DNA of 64,000 bases. It comes from Oncomelania hupensis (lineage: Eukaryota; Mollusca; Gastropoda; Littorinimorpha; Pomatiopsidae). Below, in pieces: positions 23,246 through 35,255 of this stretch. The notes below the pieces were generated by a model that worked only from the letters and a program-made list of their open reading frames with translations, did not search any database and was not told where the DNA came from. Where the stretch lies: assembly GCA_036898135.1 (NCBI GenBank), contig CM072512.1, forward strand, positions 21,989,968 through 22,053,967, given 5' to 3'. Made by a program: the position numbers and the translations under genes. The stretch's first letter is position 1. Each line of letters starts with the position of its first letter.

Positions 23246-23497
23246 ACAGCTCATCACAGTGGCGCCTCAACGACTCCACCCAGAGTCAATGCAAGAAAAA
23301 ATATGGTTTGAATATTAACATTGCAAAAACTAAAGTGATGATGTTTTCAAGAGACATTTTTCCAGATCTATGTTGATAATTTAAAAAGCTTGAGTCGTAT
23401 AAGCTTTGACCTACTACTTGTATTTAACATTGACTATATTTGTGTTCAAAGGAATCAACTAGTTTTTAATGCAAAGTAATGATTTTTTTTCCCACAG

Positions 23498-23938
23498 CCA
23501 CTGACCATGCAGTTTTATCATCGTACACCACAACAGATCGCACAGCTATATAACGCATCAAGAAGAGACCAGGAGATGGCTTCTACATCATCTCGAGAAA
23601 GCGAGCAGTCGTCAAAGTCGAGATGGAAAAGGTCAACAATTAACCAGAAGATGGTGTCAAGATCATCTCCTAAAAACTCTAAAAAGAAGATGGCAAAGAC
23701 ATCATATGTGAGCGAAACGTCGAGAAACAGGGATTTCTTGTCCGCAGAACATAAGCAACTGATTCAGAATCACTTCAGGAGCCATATTCTGGAAAGAAGT
23801 TTGCCTGGAAAGTCGGAGTGTGAGGAATTCATTTGATCGAATGACTCATTCAAGAAAGTCGTGGCAAAAGATCAAAGGTACTGTTAGGAATGAGATTGAA
23901 AAAACAAGACGACAAATTCAAAAGCTTCAATCCTAAAC
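23498..23938 (+). pseudogene. Terminal exon with detached Myb/SANT-like domain of the recombinase family
   Basis: Preceded by a T-rich tract and CCCACAG. The frame from 23498 (ATG at 23507) encodes about 113 residues, Ser/Lys-rich at first. From about residue 83 of the 23507 ORF it reads FLSAEHKQLIQNHF, then LPGKSECEEF, and stops at 23834-23836. In a second frame the domain continues as SWQKIKGTVRNEIEKTRRQ and ends at TAA 23936-23938. Together these follow the C-terminal domain of the 770-residue protein at 52845-55157 (WTESEKQAVQRQL, LPGKIECE, AWQQIKFFVKNNI). A frameshift near 23820-23835 therefore breaks it. No recombinase core is found upstream. It is either the end of a domesticated gene or a decayed copy. 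Confidence 0.6.
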
Positions 23939-24447
23939 ATGAGTTCATTCAGTTAAGAACATAATCACTCAGTCTCTTCTACATGACACTTCTGGAGTTT
24001 TTGCTTTCTGTTTTAGCAAACATGTGTCTATTTGATCATCTCTTTCACTTTTTATTTTGTGGCGCTAAACTGTTCGTGTTTGAAAAATGGTTTGTTTTAA
24101 AAGTGTGTAAACGAAATGCTTTTAAAACCACACAAGCAACACGTTTATACAATTCTTAGCTTATGCATAAGAAGTATTTCAAAATTGTTCTATACAATTG
24201 TAGCCTGATGTGCTACATCTGTCTGCCCTGTCAGTCAATTAAAAAGCGATTTTGGAATGTGTTGATAAATTGAGCGATAATTTTGGGTGCCCCTTGGCAC
24301 ATCTTAAGCATTAAATACTGTAAGATAGTGTGGTAAGTGGGGACAATTTACCTTTTTCATAGACCATGCCTGTCTTTTTAAAAATATCAATCGCTAACAT
24401 GTAATGTACACATGTACAAATTATTTATTTATTTGGTATGATATAGA
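23939..24447. other. Non-coding, possible 3' UTR of the 23.5-kb exon
   Basis: No ORF or repeat recognised before the foldback element. Confidence 0.35.
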
Positions 24448-25604
<1,157 letters not shown>

Positions 25605-25940
25605 TATTGCTGGTATACAGAAAAATGCATATTTATTTTGCAACATCCTCTTTTTTCCAGTATATGGTCAGTGTTACCACATTTCTGAAATGATCTGCTT
25701 TTATCTGCAAACCATTAAGAAAAATGATTTTGAATTTAGGTTATGAACTATTGCGTTGTTGTTTTTTAATGCAAGGTACAGTACACTGCAATATATCTGC
25801 TGAATTTGTGAGACGGTAGAGGGCATACAGTACAATGCATGTATAATAAGGAAGATTTTCCCAATGTCAGGTGGATGAACATTACTTGGGACACCCTCAG
25901 CCTTTACAGAAATAACAGGTACAATGCACACATGCATTCA
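25605..25940. other. Non-coding, no feature recognised
   Basis: Between the foldback element and a family A copy. Nothing supported. Confidence 0.4.
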
Positions 25941-26442
25941 AACCCCCGTTGAGGTGCCGGGGGTTTCAGTATAACTCATTTGCTCTTTCTCATTCCTGCT
26001 ATGTTCTGTCAATCTGCTATACTATCTTCTTCTTCGCTAGACCAGTCATCCACCTTTTTCCTTGAAAACTCTTCCGGGACAAGACTCCTTATTTGTGTAT
26101 GATGTCTGTTGGATCAGCTTGGGAATATTGGATGCTTTCTGCCAGGTGGTCACTAGGGCTTCCTGTGATGTTATTATTTAGCAATGTAGGCATTTTATAT
26201 GTATGTGTTTTGTTGATAATTTATAATGATGTTTGCATTCTATTTAGTTTTTGTAAACGGGGGTTCGATAAATTAGAGTACAGCCTCAGCGTCCCCTGCA
26301 AGGGATGTCTTTATTGTAAAGTGACTGGCTGGTGGAGAGCTTTCAGTTTTACCACTAAGGTTGTTTCGGCAGATCGTTTATGCGGATCAGGGGTTGTCCG
26401 GTCCTAATTTGGCTCGGAAGAGTCCGCTGGACCTAAAGCAAT
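25941..26442 (+). mobile_element. Family A element, nearly full length
   Basis: Starts ACCCCCGTTGAGGTGCCGGGGG (a 6-bp stem hairpin), contains the shared body (TCACTAGGGCTTCC, GTAAACGGGGGTTCGATAAA, TTATTGTAAAGTGACTGGC) and ends TCCTAATTTGGCTC and GTCCGCTGGACC. It has a small internal deletion in the 5' part compared with 19967-20521. Confidence 0.88.
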
Positions 26443-26619
26443 AATCATGTAATGTAATGTACATGCATTCAATTAGATGTGTAAAATAATTCAGTAAGAA
26501 TTCATGAACAAATTGATTACATTTTATTTTTCAAGTGTTCTTGTGGGATTCATTCTAAATGTATTTTTATATTTGTATATGTGTGTTTAGATCATAACCA
26601 TGTTTAAGATCATGTAAGA

Positions 26620-26698
26620 GTGTAGACCCGTTTCGTGAGAGGTCCTGATTCGGCTCATTGTAGTCCGCTGGACCCTATAGGCAATGAATAAACTAAAT
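26620..26698 (+). mobile_element. Family A solo 3' end
   Basis: GACCCGTTTCGTGAGAGGTC, TCCTGATTCGGCTC, GTCCGCTGGACCCTATAG, then AATGAATAAACTAA. Confidence 0.8.
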
Positions 26699-26879
26699 GC
26701 ATAATAAACTGCAGTTCTCATAAATCCCCACCAACCTTGTGTTTATAAATAATAATTTGTGCATTTGGTTTTTTTTTAATTCATTAATTGTGCATGTGTA
26801 CTTTTTCCCTTAAATATGCTGTAAACACTTTGTAATTAATCAAAGGAACTCCATGTGGGATAGTTAATCGTTGCTTAAA

Positions 26880-26925
26880 AGGTCCAGCGGACTACAGTGA
26901 GCTGAATGCACCTCCCGTCAGCACG
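26880..26925 (-). mobile_element. Family A 3' end, inverted and degraded
   Basis: GGTCCAGCGGACTACAGTGAGC on the plus strand is the reverse complement of the family A 3' block. Confidence 0.6.
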
Positions 26926-27035
26926 ACTTAGTTTTATTTACTTTGGGATGTGGTAGAGTAGTCATAATATTATCATCAAATTGTATTTTTGTATTTGTAT
27001 GTGCGTGTTTTGTGCATGTTTTTGATCTTGTGAGA

Positions 27036-27117
27036 TTTTAGACCCGTTTTGTGAGAGGTCCTGATTCGGTTAACGTAGTCCGCTAGACCCTTATAAGCAA
27101 TGGATAACTAACTAAAT
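27036..27117 (+). mobile_element. Family A solo 3' end
   Basis: GACCCGTTTTGTGAGAGGTC, TCCTGATTCGG, GTCCGCTAGACCC, then AATGGATAACTAACTAA. Confidence 0.78.
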
Positions 27118-27487
27118 GAGCAGAGTCAGGACCTCAGTAGTTGAAATTTCACAAATCAATACGACACATTTTGGTGCGGAAGTTTATCTAGTTTTCTCAT
27201 CACTATGGTTTTATTTGTGTGGTGACATGCGGTTTTTTTTTTCCAACATGGTGTTGACATGGGTTGGATGGTTGTAGAGCATGGTTTTTGTTGTTGTGAC
27301 TATTGTGTTTACTATAGTGCAAGGTAAGGTCACGGTCTCGACACGTCACGCAGATCAAATCATTTCACGGTGTTGATCTAAACTTATCGTTCACATTTAA
27401 ACGAAAACCTCTTTCTGCAGCAATAGCTGCAATCGTAAAGTACTGCACACTTTTCCCCTTTGTGTTTCTGATTTTGTAAGAAAAATA

Positions 27488-27612
27488 TACCCGTTTCATG
27501 AAAGATCTGTTTCGTGAGAGGTCCTGATTCGGCTCATCGTAGTCCGTTAAATCCTGTAAATAATGAGTTACATCGTAGTCCGTTAAATCCTGTAAATAAT
27601 GAGTTACTAATT
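27488..27612 (+). mobile_element. Family A 3' end with duplicated terminus
   Basis: The block ATCGTAGTCCGTTAAATCC with TGTAAATAATGAGTTAC is present twice in tandem (about 27536-27571 and 27572-27607), after the usual GTTTCGTGAGAGGTCCTGA. Confidence 0.75.
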
Positions 27613-28321
27613 AATCTCATATTCCCCCCCCCCCCCCCCCCCCCACCTTCCCTCATATTACCTTGCCCAACGGAGTTGAAAACGCTGTCCATCGCTTTCT
27701 GCAGTGGCCGTTTTTGTGCTCGGGACGCCGTCGTGCTCTCGTTATTGGCTTCCCGCAGCATTTTGTTCAGACAAGCACTTTTTAACACATCAGTTTTAAA
27801 CCAGATTTTTTTTTAGAAGTTGACTGTGTAAAGATCTTTTAGTTTTTAAGAGATGTTGGGTTGTTTTTAAAGATTTACGTAGTATTATAAAGTTTTCATT
27901 TGATTATTTTTGAGGTCCTGATTCTGCAATACTTTGTGATTGTGGACTATTGCTGGTAGTTGTGGTGCATGGACTGAGCAAGGTATTTGGTTTAGGTGTG
28001 AACAATAAGTTTAGATCAATTCCGGGGTTGATTTGTGCTCTGCGTGACAGCGCTCACATATTGTCTACACTTTGTACGATAGTAAACACAGAGTAATACT
28101 GTAAGCTGAAAGTCAACAATCGGCCATCCCATGTCAAGCGCCTATGGTTTCTTCTTAGCCAAGCATATAAAGTTATGAATGTTTGCACAAAGCATGTTTT
28201 AGTTTTATTCACGTTCACAAATTGTTCATTTCTTTTGCAATTATGATGGATTACTTACGTGAATACAGAGTTACATGTATATAAGATTATATTCATTTTC
28301 AGTGGCTGCTTATTGTTCTAT
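27613..28321. other. Non-coding with a poly(C) run
   Basis: 27625-27643 is a C homopolymer. GGTCCTGATTCTGC near 27914 is a weak family A remnant. No gene is seen. Confidence 0.45.
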
Positions 28322-28440
28322 ACACCCGTGTGAATACCGGGGTATCTTTCATTATCGTGTCCATACTTTCTGAAAATTTAGTAAGACCAGTTGTGTCTGT
28401 TTTCTGTTGTTGTTTTTTTGTAATTGAATAAAACTTTTCG
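28322..28440 (+). mobile_element. Divergent family A 5' fragment
   Basis: ACACCCGTGTGAATACCGGGG followed by ACTTTCTGAAAATTTAGT parallels the 5' hairpin and first body block of family A, with several mismatches. Confidence 0.5.
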
Positions 28441-29607
28441 TTTTAAACCTATCTTTCACTGGCGTGTTCTGTGTATACTATTGATGTTATAGTCTGACCT
28501 TTCTATCACTCCTCCAGTTTGCATGTGACTTGTATGTTATAAGTGCACACATAATCATGGTGAGTAATGATTTGACTTGACTTTGACTAAAGTCCTGCTC
28601 TGCCATAGATAGTCTCGGGAAGAAGGTTATAATTGGAGTATGTAGAAGTGCAGGTGGATAAAAATAGTAAACAGAAAGGCGAGTCTACAGAATGATAAGG
28701 GCAATTATTGAAGCAAACATTTCTACCAGGTAAAAGAAGTGAGAGGGTGAGAAGCGGACTTACAAATACAGCAACTGATATTCAAAGTACAATGAACACT
28801 TCAAAAAACAAAAAAAAATCAAAAGACGTAACTTCACGATTTTTTGCTCTTTATTTACATTTGTTTGATGAAGGTGCATATGTCAAATGTTCACAAAGCT
28901 TGGTTCCACTAAGCTAAAACAAAGACCACGAGTTTTTCCCCCACTGTATACAATACAGTCTTTAGTGCCTCACGAACGAATTGTCACAGGTACAAGATGC
29001 CATCAAAGTAAATTAACAACAGACAAACATTTATTATTAAAAACTCTTCTCACCCAGACTCTTCTTTCTCCATCCAAACCTCTCCAACCAAAGTTTATTT
29101 TTGTGTCCTTATTCCATACACCCTTTTAACTCCCCCCCCCAGGACCCCCCTCCAACCCTCACCACCACACATCCTTGCTACAATTAACTATCTAAAACAT
29201 TTGAATAATAGTAACAGTCATTAACGTTTTACCAATAATAGAAATTATGCAACATACATTTCAATTTATTTATTTTTAAAATTCACGCCTGTGATATTAT
29301 ACGAAATTAAAATATAAACAAATTTAACATATAATTAATTAGGTAGTTCATTAACGCTAGTCCCATGCGGGAAAGCGAGATCTATGCTGAAAATAACGTT
29401 TTCAATTTCCGACAGCTTTCAGTATATGGCATATTATTGAAAATGGAAACTTCAGAAATGAAGTTGGATTCTTTGTCCTTTACCCCATGCCATTTGTTTG
29501 CAAAATGTGCTTGGATTGAATGCGTGTGCGAGTTATTTTCTGTCTTTTGCCGTGCATGTGATATATTTGTTTCCAACTAATTATTACTCCAATAGTTTTT
29601 GTTTGTT
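28441..29607. other. Non-coding AT-rich stretch
   Basis: Short ORFs near 28708, 28887 and 29365 show no family motif or splice support. Probably unclassified repeat or intron. Confidence 0.4.
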
Positions 29608-29656
29608 GCCCCTACGACCTTCGGGTTATGGGACAGGATAGGATAGGATAGGATAG
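29608..29656 (+). mobile_element. LINE 3' end with (GGATA)n tail
   Basis: GCCCCTACGACCTTCGGGTT matches the last bases of the 20.9-kb LINE family, followed by GGGACA and four GGATA units. Extremely 5'-truncated. Confidence 0.7.
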
Positions 29657-30057
29657 TTTTTGTTTCTCAGGTTTTTTTTTTAAGGATTAAAAGGAATAAT
29701 TGTTCCTTTGCTGAAACAGGAAGTGCAAGACTAGGCCTAGCGACGAGTAGCGTAGCTTACACTGCTAACCCTTACGCATCACCATTCCTTCTTCCTTCCC
29801 CCTTCCCCCCCCCCCCAAGTTAATCCGAGTTTATGGTCCATTAAACTAGTGTGATTACTAATTTGTTTCTCATGACAAGCAAGGTGATATAATGAAATTA
29901 GAAACGAGTTAAAATAATAAAAAACCAAAATTTTGTTTTGGGACAATAAAAGTAAAACTGAAAGTAAACAGGCCTTCATAGTATTCTGAACCTGGTTCTG
30001 AACAAGAAGTCTTGCTTCTTGATTGTCACAGGCACACCACTGGTATTGTACAACCGC
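29657..30057. other. Non-coding, no feature recognised
   Basis: C-rich run at 29796-29818. Nothing else. Confidence 0.4.
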
Positions 30058-30436
30058 CTGTGGCCTCGTGGCGCAGTGGATAAGTCGCCGGTTTCCTATG
30101 CCGAAGGTCGCAGGTTCGATTCCCGCAAGGGGCGAACGTATGTGACTTAGGTACGAGACTATTGAGGTCACCGAGGGTTTTCTCCGGGCACTCCGGTTTC
30201 CTCCCTCCCTTCAATAATGGTACAGGACGCAGTCAATATAAAAATTTCAAAAATATAAATTCAATTTTCTTTCCGTCTTCTAATAGCGATCTCCCTGCCT
30301 TTACACCACCTGTTTGCGTGATGGATGTGTATTTGGTGTGTGTGAGGGTGGATGAGACAGGTGAGCGTGTATGTTGGTATAGATCGCCGCGCTTTGAGCC
30401 TGATTGATTTGGGGAAAGGCGCGTATATAGCATCCT

Positions 30437-30437
<1 letters not shown>
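30058..30437 (+). mobile_element. tRNA-derived SINE
   Basis: A tRNA-like head at 30063-30125 has an A box (TGGCGCAGTGG) and B box (GGTTCGATTCC). It is followed by a body block GAGGGTTTTCTCCGGGCAC (30173), common to other copies here. The tail block includes AGATCGCCGCGCTTTGAGCC and GGCGCGTATATAGC (about 30379-30430). Inverted or partial relatives lie at 36420-36600, 39070-39250 and 40247-40390. It is tailed by a long (ATT)n array. Confidence 0.85.
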
Positions 30438-30501
<64 letters not shown>

Positions 30502-30508
30502 GTTGTTG

Positions 30509-30579
<71 letters not shown>

Positions 30580-30580
30580 T
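30438..30580. repeat. (ATT)n microsatellite at the SINE 3' end
   Basis: About 140 bp of ATT with a TTGTTGTTG interruption near 30500. The poly-Ile and poly-Asn ORFs are artefacts. Confidence 0.97.
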
Positions 30581-30581
30581 C

Positions 30582-31037
30582 GGTGCTGAACCACTTGAGC
30601 AGCTACCCAGTCTTCTTCCTGAAGAAAGGATGCAGCCACAGGGCAGGAAGCGGTTGCTTTTTGACACTCAGGAGGAGGAGTATGAAGATCAGGACAGAGA
30701 GATCGATTGTGAAGAAGGCGGGAGTGAAGACATTGACTTCGACTTTAAGAACTTCAAATTTGAGAGGGTCGGATAAATCATAGCAGTGTACTATGTGGAA
30801 GGTTACTTTGTTGGGGAGGGGACATCAGTTTTGAGTGAGGAGGAAGGGACAGTGAACTTTCTTAAAAGTGCAAGAGGCACTGAGGATGTGTTTCGCTGGC
30901 CCAGCTGGTCTGACTGCTGCCAGATTCCTGCATCGGTTGTTTTTGGACGCAACATTGTACATGCACCATTTTCTTCTTCCGTCAGAACATTCACAGTCGA
31001 ATCTCTGCAAACCTGCCTGCCATGTACACCTGTTTGA
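30582..31037 (+). pseudogene. C-terminal fragment of an unidentified, probably transposon-encoded protein, one in-frame stop
   Basis: The frame from 30582 encodes an acidic stretch (QEEEYEDQDREIDCEEGG, then DIDFDFKNFKFERVG) and is stopped by TAA at 30774-30776. The same frame then continues, without a shift, as IIAVYYVEGYFVGEGTSV, ending near FRWPSWSDCCQIP and stopping at 31035-31037. The second part has the look of a small C-terminal beta-type module that I associate loosely with uncharacterised transposon proteins (Y-x-G plus F-x-WP pattern). A single substitution would explain the stop. The upstream part is lost in the ATT array. Family unknown. Confidence 0.55.
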
Positions 31038-32835
31038 AGCAGTACTTGACTGACAACTTTGTTTGACTAACTTTGAAGAAGGGGTATATGCATTTGACTG
31101 TCACTTCTCATCCGACTGTGCACTTTGCAAGAATTTAGTTTTCTCCAGAGAACTGTGAACAATGTTAGTAAATATCTTACTTGATTGAACACATATTTGT
31201 GAAGTTAAAATTGTAATCAATCTAAACAGCAAAAATCATGGCCGTATTTTCAGTAGTTTTTTTTAAATATTTTAATCTGAAATGTGCTCCCCTCTAAATT
31301 TCCTTAGGTTTCCGCTGGAGAACCTGGAGGCTGTGTCCACTTTTTTTGGATTATTTTAAACATTACACTGAATTTTACTGATGTCTGTAAAGATTGTACT
31401 GTCATCAATCTACAAACCAAAAATTATGGTTGTATCTTAAATAGTTTCTGAATTATTGGCATTGAAGTGCGAGAAATTATAACTTTCCCGTTTTTCTGCT
31501 TGACAAATTGAGTTTTTTGTCATTGTTGAGGCTCTCATACTCCAAAAGTATTGAACTAAGCTGTCTGAAAAACTGGCCATGTTCTACACAAATTTATTTG
31601 GAAAATCGGAAAGTTTCAGACAGCTGCTATACATATTGTGTAAATTGTGATGACCCAAAGTTGCCCCCCCCCCTCCCCCTCCCCGTGCAATGTTGCGATG
31701 GTTTTAATTGTGTTTTTTTTGTTAAGTTTGCATGCTTGCTGACAGAAGCCATATGAGATTAGAGGGCTAGAACTATGTGTTTTTTCTATTCCTGGTTGCT
31801 GATAAAGTTGCCCTATTTTACAGTTTTGAACATAGTCGCGACAGCGTATATACTAAACTATCAATATCTCAGGAACTAATAAAGGTATCCACTCACTTTG
31901 ATGTGTGGTTTGCTTGTACTTTATTTTTCCTTCAAGACATCACAAAACATACACTCTCACTTCAAAACCAAGTTTTGACTGCCGCTACCTAAATTAATAG
32001 AAATAAAATAAACTTAATTTAAATTAAATAAAATGAACAAAAATAAATGAAATGTAAAAAAACCCAGAAACAGCTACCAAGAATTGAAAAATAATGAAAT
32101 ATCGCAAAACTTGAAACTTGTTCCAATTATAATGGATATAAAAACAATCAAATGTATGTTTTGACCCTGGCACCTGTGCTAAAACTTTATGAATTTGTAA
32201 TTCTTTTAAATACACATAGCTTTTTAAATAACCAATATTTCTCTCCTTTTCTCTTTCTATGATGATTGTCACACGTTTGAATGGTTTCTAGTTTAGCATA
32301 TATTTAAATTCTTGGAAAACTAAATTTTGTTAAAATATCACATGCATTTGTAATGAAAATATAACCGTTCAACACTTGCGAATACAATGCAATGATATAA
32401 AGAGATATTTACTGAGCAATTATCATAAATTGAATAACATTCAAAATTTTAGTTAAATTTCAATATTTGAAATTATTGTTACAAAACGGTGTTGTCACAG
32501 TGACATAAAATACATACAAAAGGCAAAAAGGAAATGTGTCTGTAACATAATAAACACAGGAAGTGTGTAAGACTCGCTGCTCATAACTGTCTTTGTAAGT
32601 TACTTCCTCATGAATATTCATGTATTCATACCTCACAAACCCCTTGAAAAATCAACTATTGAAAAATGAGCCTTAGGCCTCAATAGTCTACAGGGCTGAA
32701 TTCAACACTTCCTTCTGATCTGTTAACAATGTCCAGAATGTACTTGCTTATAATGGTTATCATAATATCACAGGAAGTGTGTATAACTCGCTGCGGTGGT
32801 AAAAAACATCATAACTCACAATGATGGGTAGACGG

Positions 32836-32838
<3 letters not shown>
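31038..32838. other. Non-coding; two weak internal duplications
   Basis: 31195-31290 and 31395-31470 share an imperfect block (AAAATCATGGCCGTAT / AAAATTATGGTTGTAT). 32565 and 32772 share AGGAAGTGTGTAnnACTCGC. No gene is recognised. Confidence 0.4.
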
Positions 32839-32883
<45 letters not shown>

Positions 32884-32900
32884 ATGCGTGTGTGTTTATA
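32839..32900. repeat. (GT)n microsatellite
   Basis: GT repeat with a CGTATGCG interruption near 32881. Confidence 0.95.
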
Positions 32901-33805
32901 TGTGTATGAGGTTTTATAGTTTTTAAATAATTAATTTAGTTATGGTTTTTAAATAATTTTGTTGTATAGTGAAGTTTTTATGTATTGCACTTTTTATTCA
33001 AATTTGCAAGTATTTAGACTTATTGGCACTATTGCTTGATAGGAATATGATCTTGTGCCAATATTCCCAGATTTAGTAATGCATATGAACGGACTGTATG
33101 TACAGTTATCGAACAGTTGTGTTTTCTAGTACAACTATATTTGAATGTTTACCTCTTATACATGCCCGTGTTTGTAGTCGAATATCTTTTAATTAAACTT
33201 ATTGTATGTAAATATTATTTAATTTCAATTGTTGCTTTTTTTTTCTTAAAATTCTTATTAAATTATTTACAAGGACTTTAATCTGTTTGGCATCAGAATT
33301 TTATAGGAGTAACAGCTTACTTTCGGTTTCACCATTGCTCGAGTATATTTTGAACTTCACGAGTGGTGCCGTATTTCCACTTCTGATGAGATCATTTCAG
33401 AAAACCCCGATATTGTTTTTAGCCTTTGTTAATGGCGGCCACCAAAGTTTACTGCATGAGTGTAATGCTTTAATTTACTTTCCGATGAAGAATCTCAAAA
33501 CTTTTTATAAAGAATTAACTAACAAATTTTTATAAGCACTTTCAAACCAACTTTAATGGGTATTGTAAAGTTTCTTCAAATGTAAGGAATTTAACCAGGG
33601 GTTTTTCAGCATGGAGTTTTCTTACTTTTTGTGGCTGTATTGGAAGTATTGTGCAGTGGTTATATACTGGAAATCAATGTTTAGTTGTTGAGCGGTCCGG
33701 ACAGACGGTGGGTTATCGTATAAACTAGAACTGTTTCGTACACTTTAATACCCCACTGTCGCCTCATTGACCACTTTTATTCCCCCCAAACACGTCATCT
33801 TTGTT
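32901..33805. other. Non-coding AT-rich
   Basis: An 82-codon frame at 33287-33535 has no recognisable motif and no supporting context. Left as non-coding. Confidence 0.35.
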
Positions 33806-34372
33806 TTTAAAGGCGCCAAGTCGAATGCTTTGTTTACCTTTGGCGAAAGCGGGTTTACCATAAAATTCGCAGTGTTACTAAGCTTACATTAACCAATGAT
33901 AAAGTGGGCTTTCGTTGTTCAAACCAAACGCAAAAGTTTAAATTTTCCATTTCCTTTTCTAAAAAGGATTGATTTCCCTTGTTTTAACGGTACATCGATA
34001 TTATAACCGTGTGATCTTTGGCCATATTTCTGAGTGACCCACGCGACTTGAAGAATGCATCTTTGGTATCTGGGGTGAGGTAGGGTTTAGTTGATCAACC
34101 TAAAACGAAAACCCTTACAGGCATTTCTTTTAACGGGCTCTGTCTCTCAGCGGTTTTTGGTAGTGCTATTATTAGCTCAAGAATGTTGGTTGGATAGCCT
34201 ACGGTTGTGGCTATTAATAGCACAAAACCTACGGAATTTATTTATTTAAAAAAACTGTACTTTTCAAAGAGCTTTTTTTTGTTGTTGTTGTAAGTTGTTA
34301 TTTTCCCCAGTGGGGAAGCACTCACTTAAAATGATCTGTCGAAGGGGCTTGGTCAATGTGGGTCCCTTTAAT
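33806..34372 (+). repeat. Family B dispersed repeat, copy 2
   Basis: Same order of landmarks as 15310-15915 (GCTTTGTTTACCTTTGGCGA, AACGGTACATCGA, GTGTGATCTTTGG, GAATGTTGGTTGG, AGCCTACGG, GGTCCCTTTAA), roughly 80% alike by eye, with indels. Confidence 0.8.
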
Positions 34373-34737
34373 TAAACCGTTAGCTTTAAACGTCTCTTTA
34401 AACAAAATCCCTTATATTTTCCTGTTGTGTTATACTTATAGTTCACCTCTTTTGTTTCGAATTGCATTTTAAAGCTTATTTTTATCAGAATATCCACTAT
34501 GCCAAAGTTTAGATCCCTCTCACCTTTCCGCTTTCTCTATTTGATTGTATTACGTTTCAAAACCTTCACTTCAGATGTCCATTGTTTTGTTCGTTTATTA
34601 TTGCGTTCATTCACTTACTCGTCCATCAGTTCATTTATTCATTCACGCTTTCATTTCTTTTCACCATTTCTGATAACGTAACAGAGCTAGCTTTAGCTAC
34701 AGTCTTCATTGCTACCTCAGTCTTCTAATCAGCGCTG
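34373..34737. other. Non-coding, no feature recognised
   Basis: T-rich; the short frame at 34499 is unsupported. Confidence 0.4.
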
Positions 34738-35255
34738 GTAGTGCCTATTTGGAAAGACAGGACCATCAGTCTACACTCCAAGGTTAGGCTGCTGCTCTCC
34801 CTTGTCATCTCCATCTTCCCATATGCTTGCGAAACATGGATCATCACAGCAGACCTACAACGAAGAATGCAAAGAATGGAGATGACGTGCTACAGAAGAC
34901 TTCTGGGCATTTCCTATACCCAGCACATCACCAACGACTAAGTCCGACAGACCAACACACAAGCCATTGGACCACACAATGACATGCTCACAGTGAAGAA
35001 ACTGAACCCCCGATGGTATGGCCACGTCAGCAGCGCATCAGGCCTTGCAAGGACCATCCTGCAAAACACGGTACAAAGAGGCAGAAGAAGAGGGAGACAG
35101 AAAAAGAGATGGGAGGACAACATTCGAGAACAGACTGGCTTAACACTGATCGAAGCCTCTGCTTAGGGCAGAGAAAGATAGAATACGCTGGTTAAACGAC
35201 CATCTGTGATTCCCCAACGACTTTCGAGTTACGGGATTGGATAGGATAGTTGTGT
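34738..35255 (+). mobile_element. 5'-truncated LINE fragment (same family as 20.9 kb)
   Basis: Begins inside the thumb region (IWKDRTISLHSKVRLL), continues with ITADLQRRMQRMEMTCY, WYGHVSSASGLARTIL and KKRWEDNIREQTGL. It has a stop near 34938 and small indels. Ends TTTCGAGTTACGGGATTGG with two GGATA-like units. Confidence 0.88.

Noticed and set aside
30063..30135. Functional tRNA gene at the SINE head
   Set aside because: It continues directly into a SINE body shared with other copies, and the acceptor stem is not closed.
30301..30639. Poly-Asn / poly-Ile ORFs over (ATT)n
   Set aside because: Microsatellite translation; the flanks belong to a SINE and to the pseudogene fragment.
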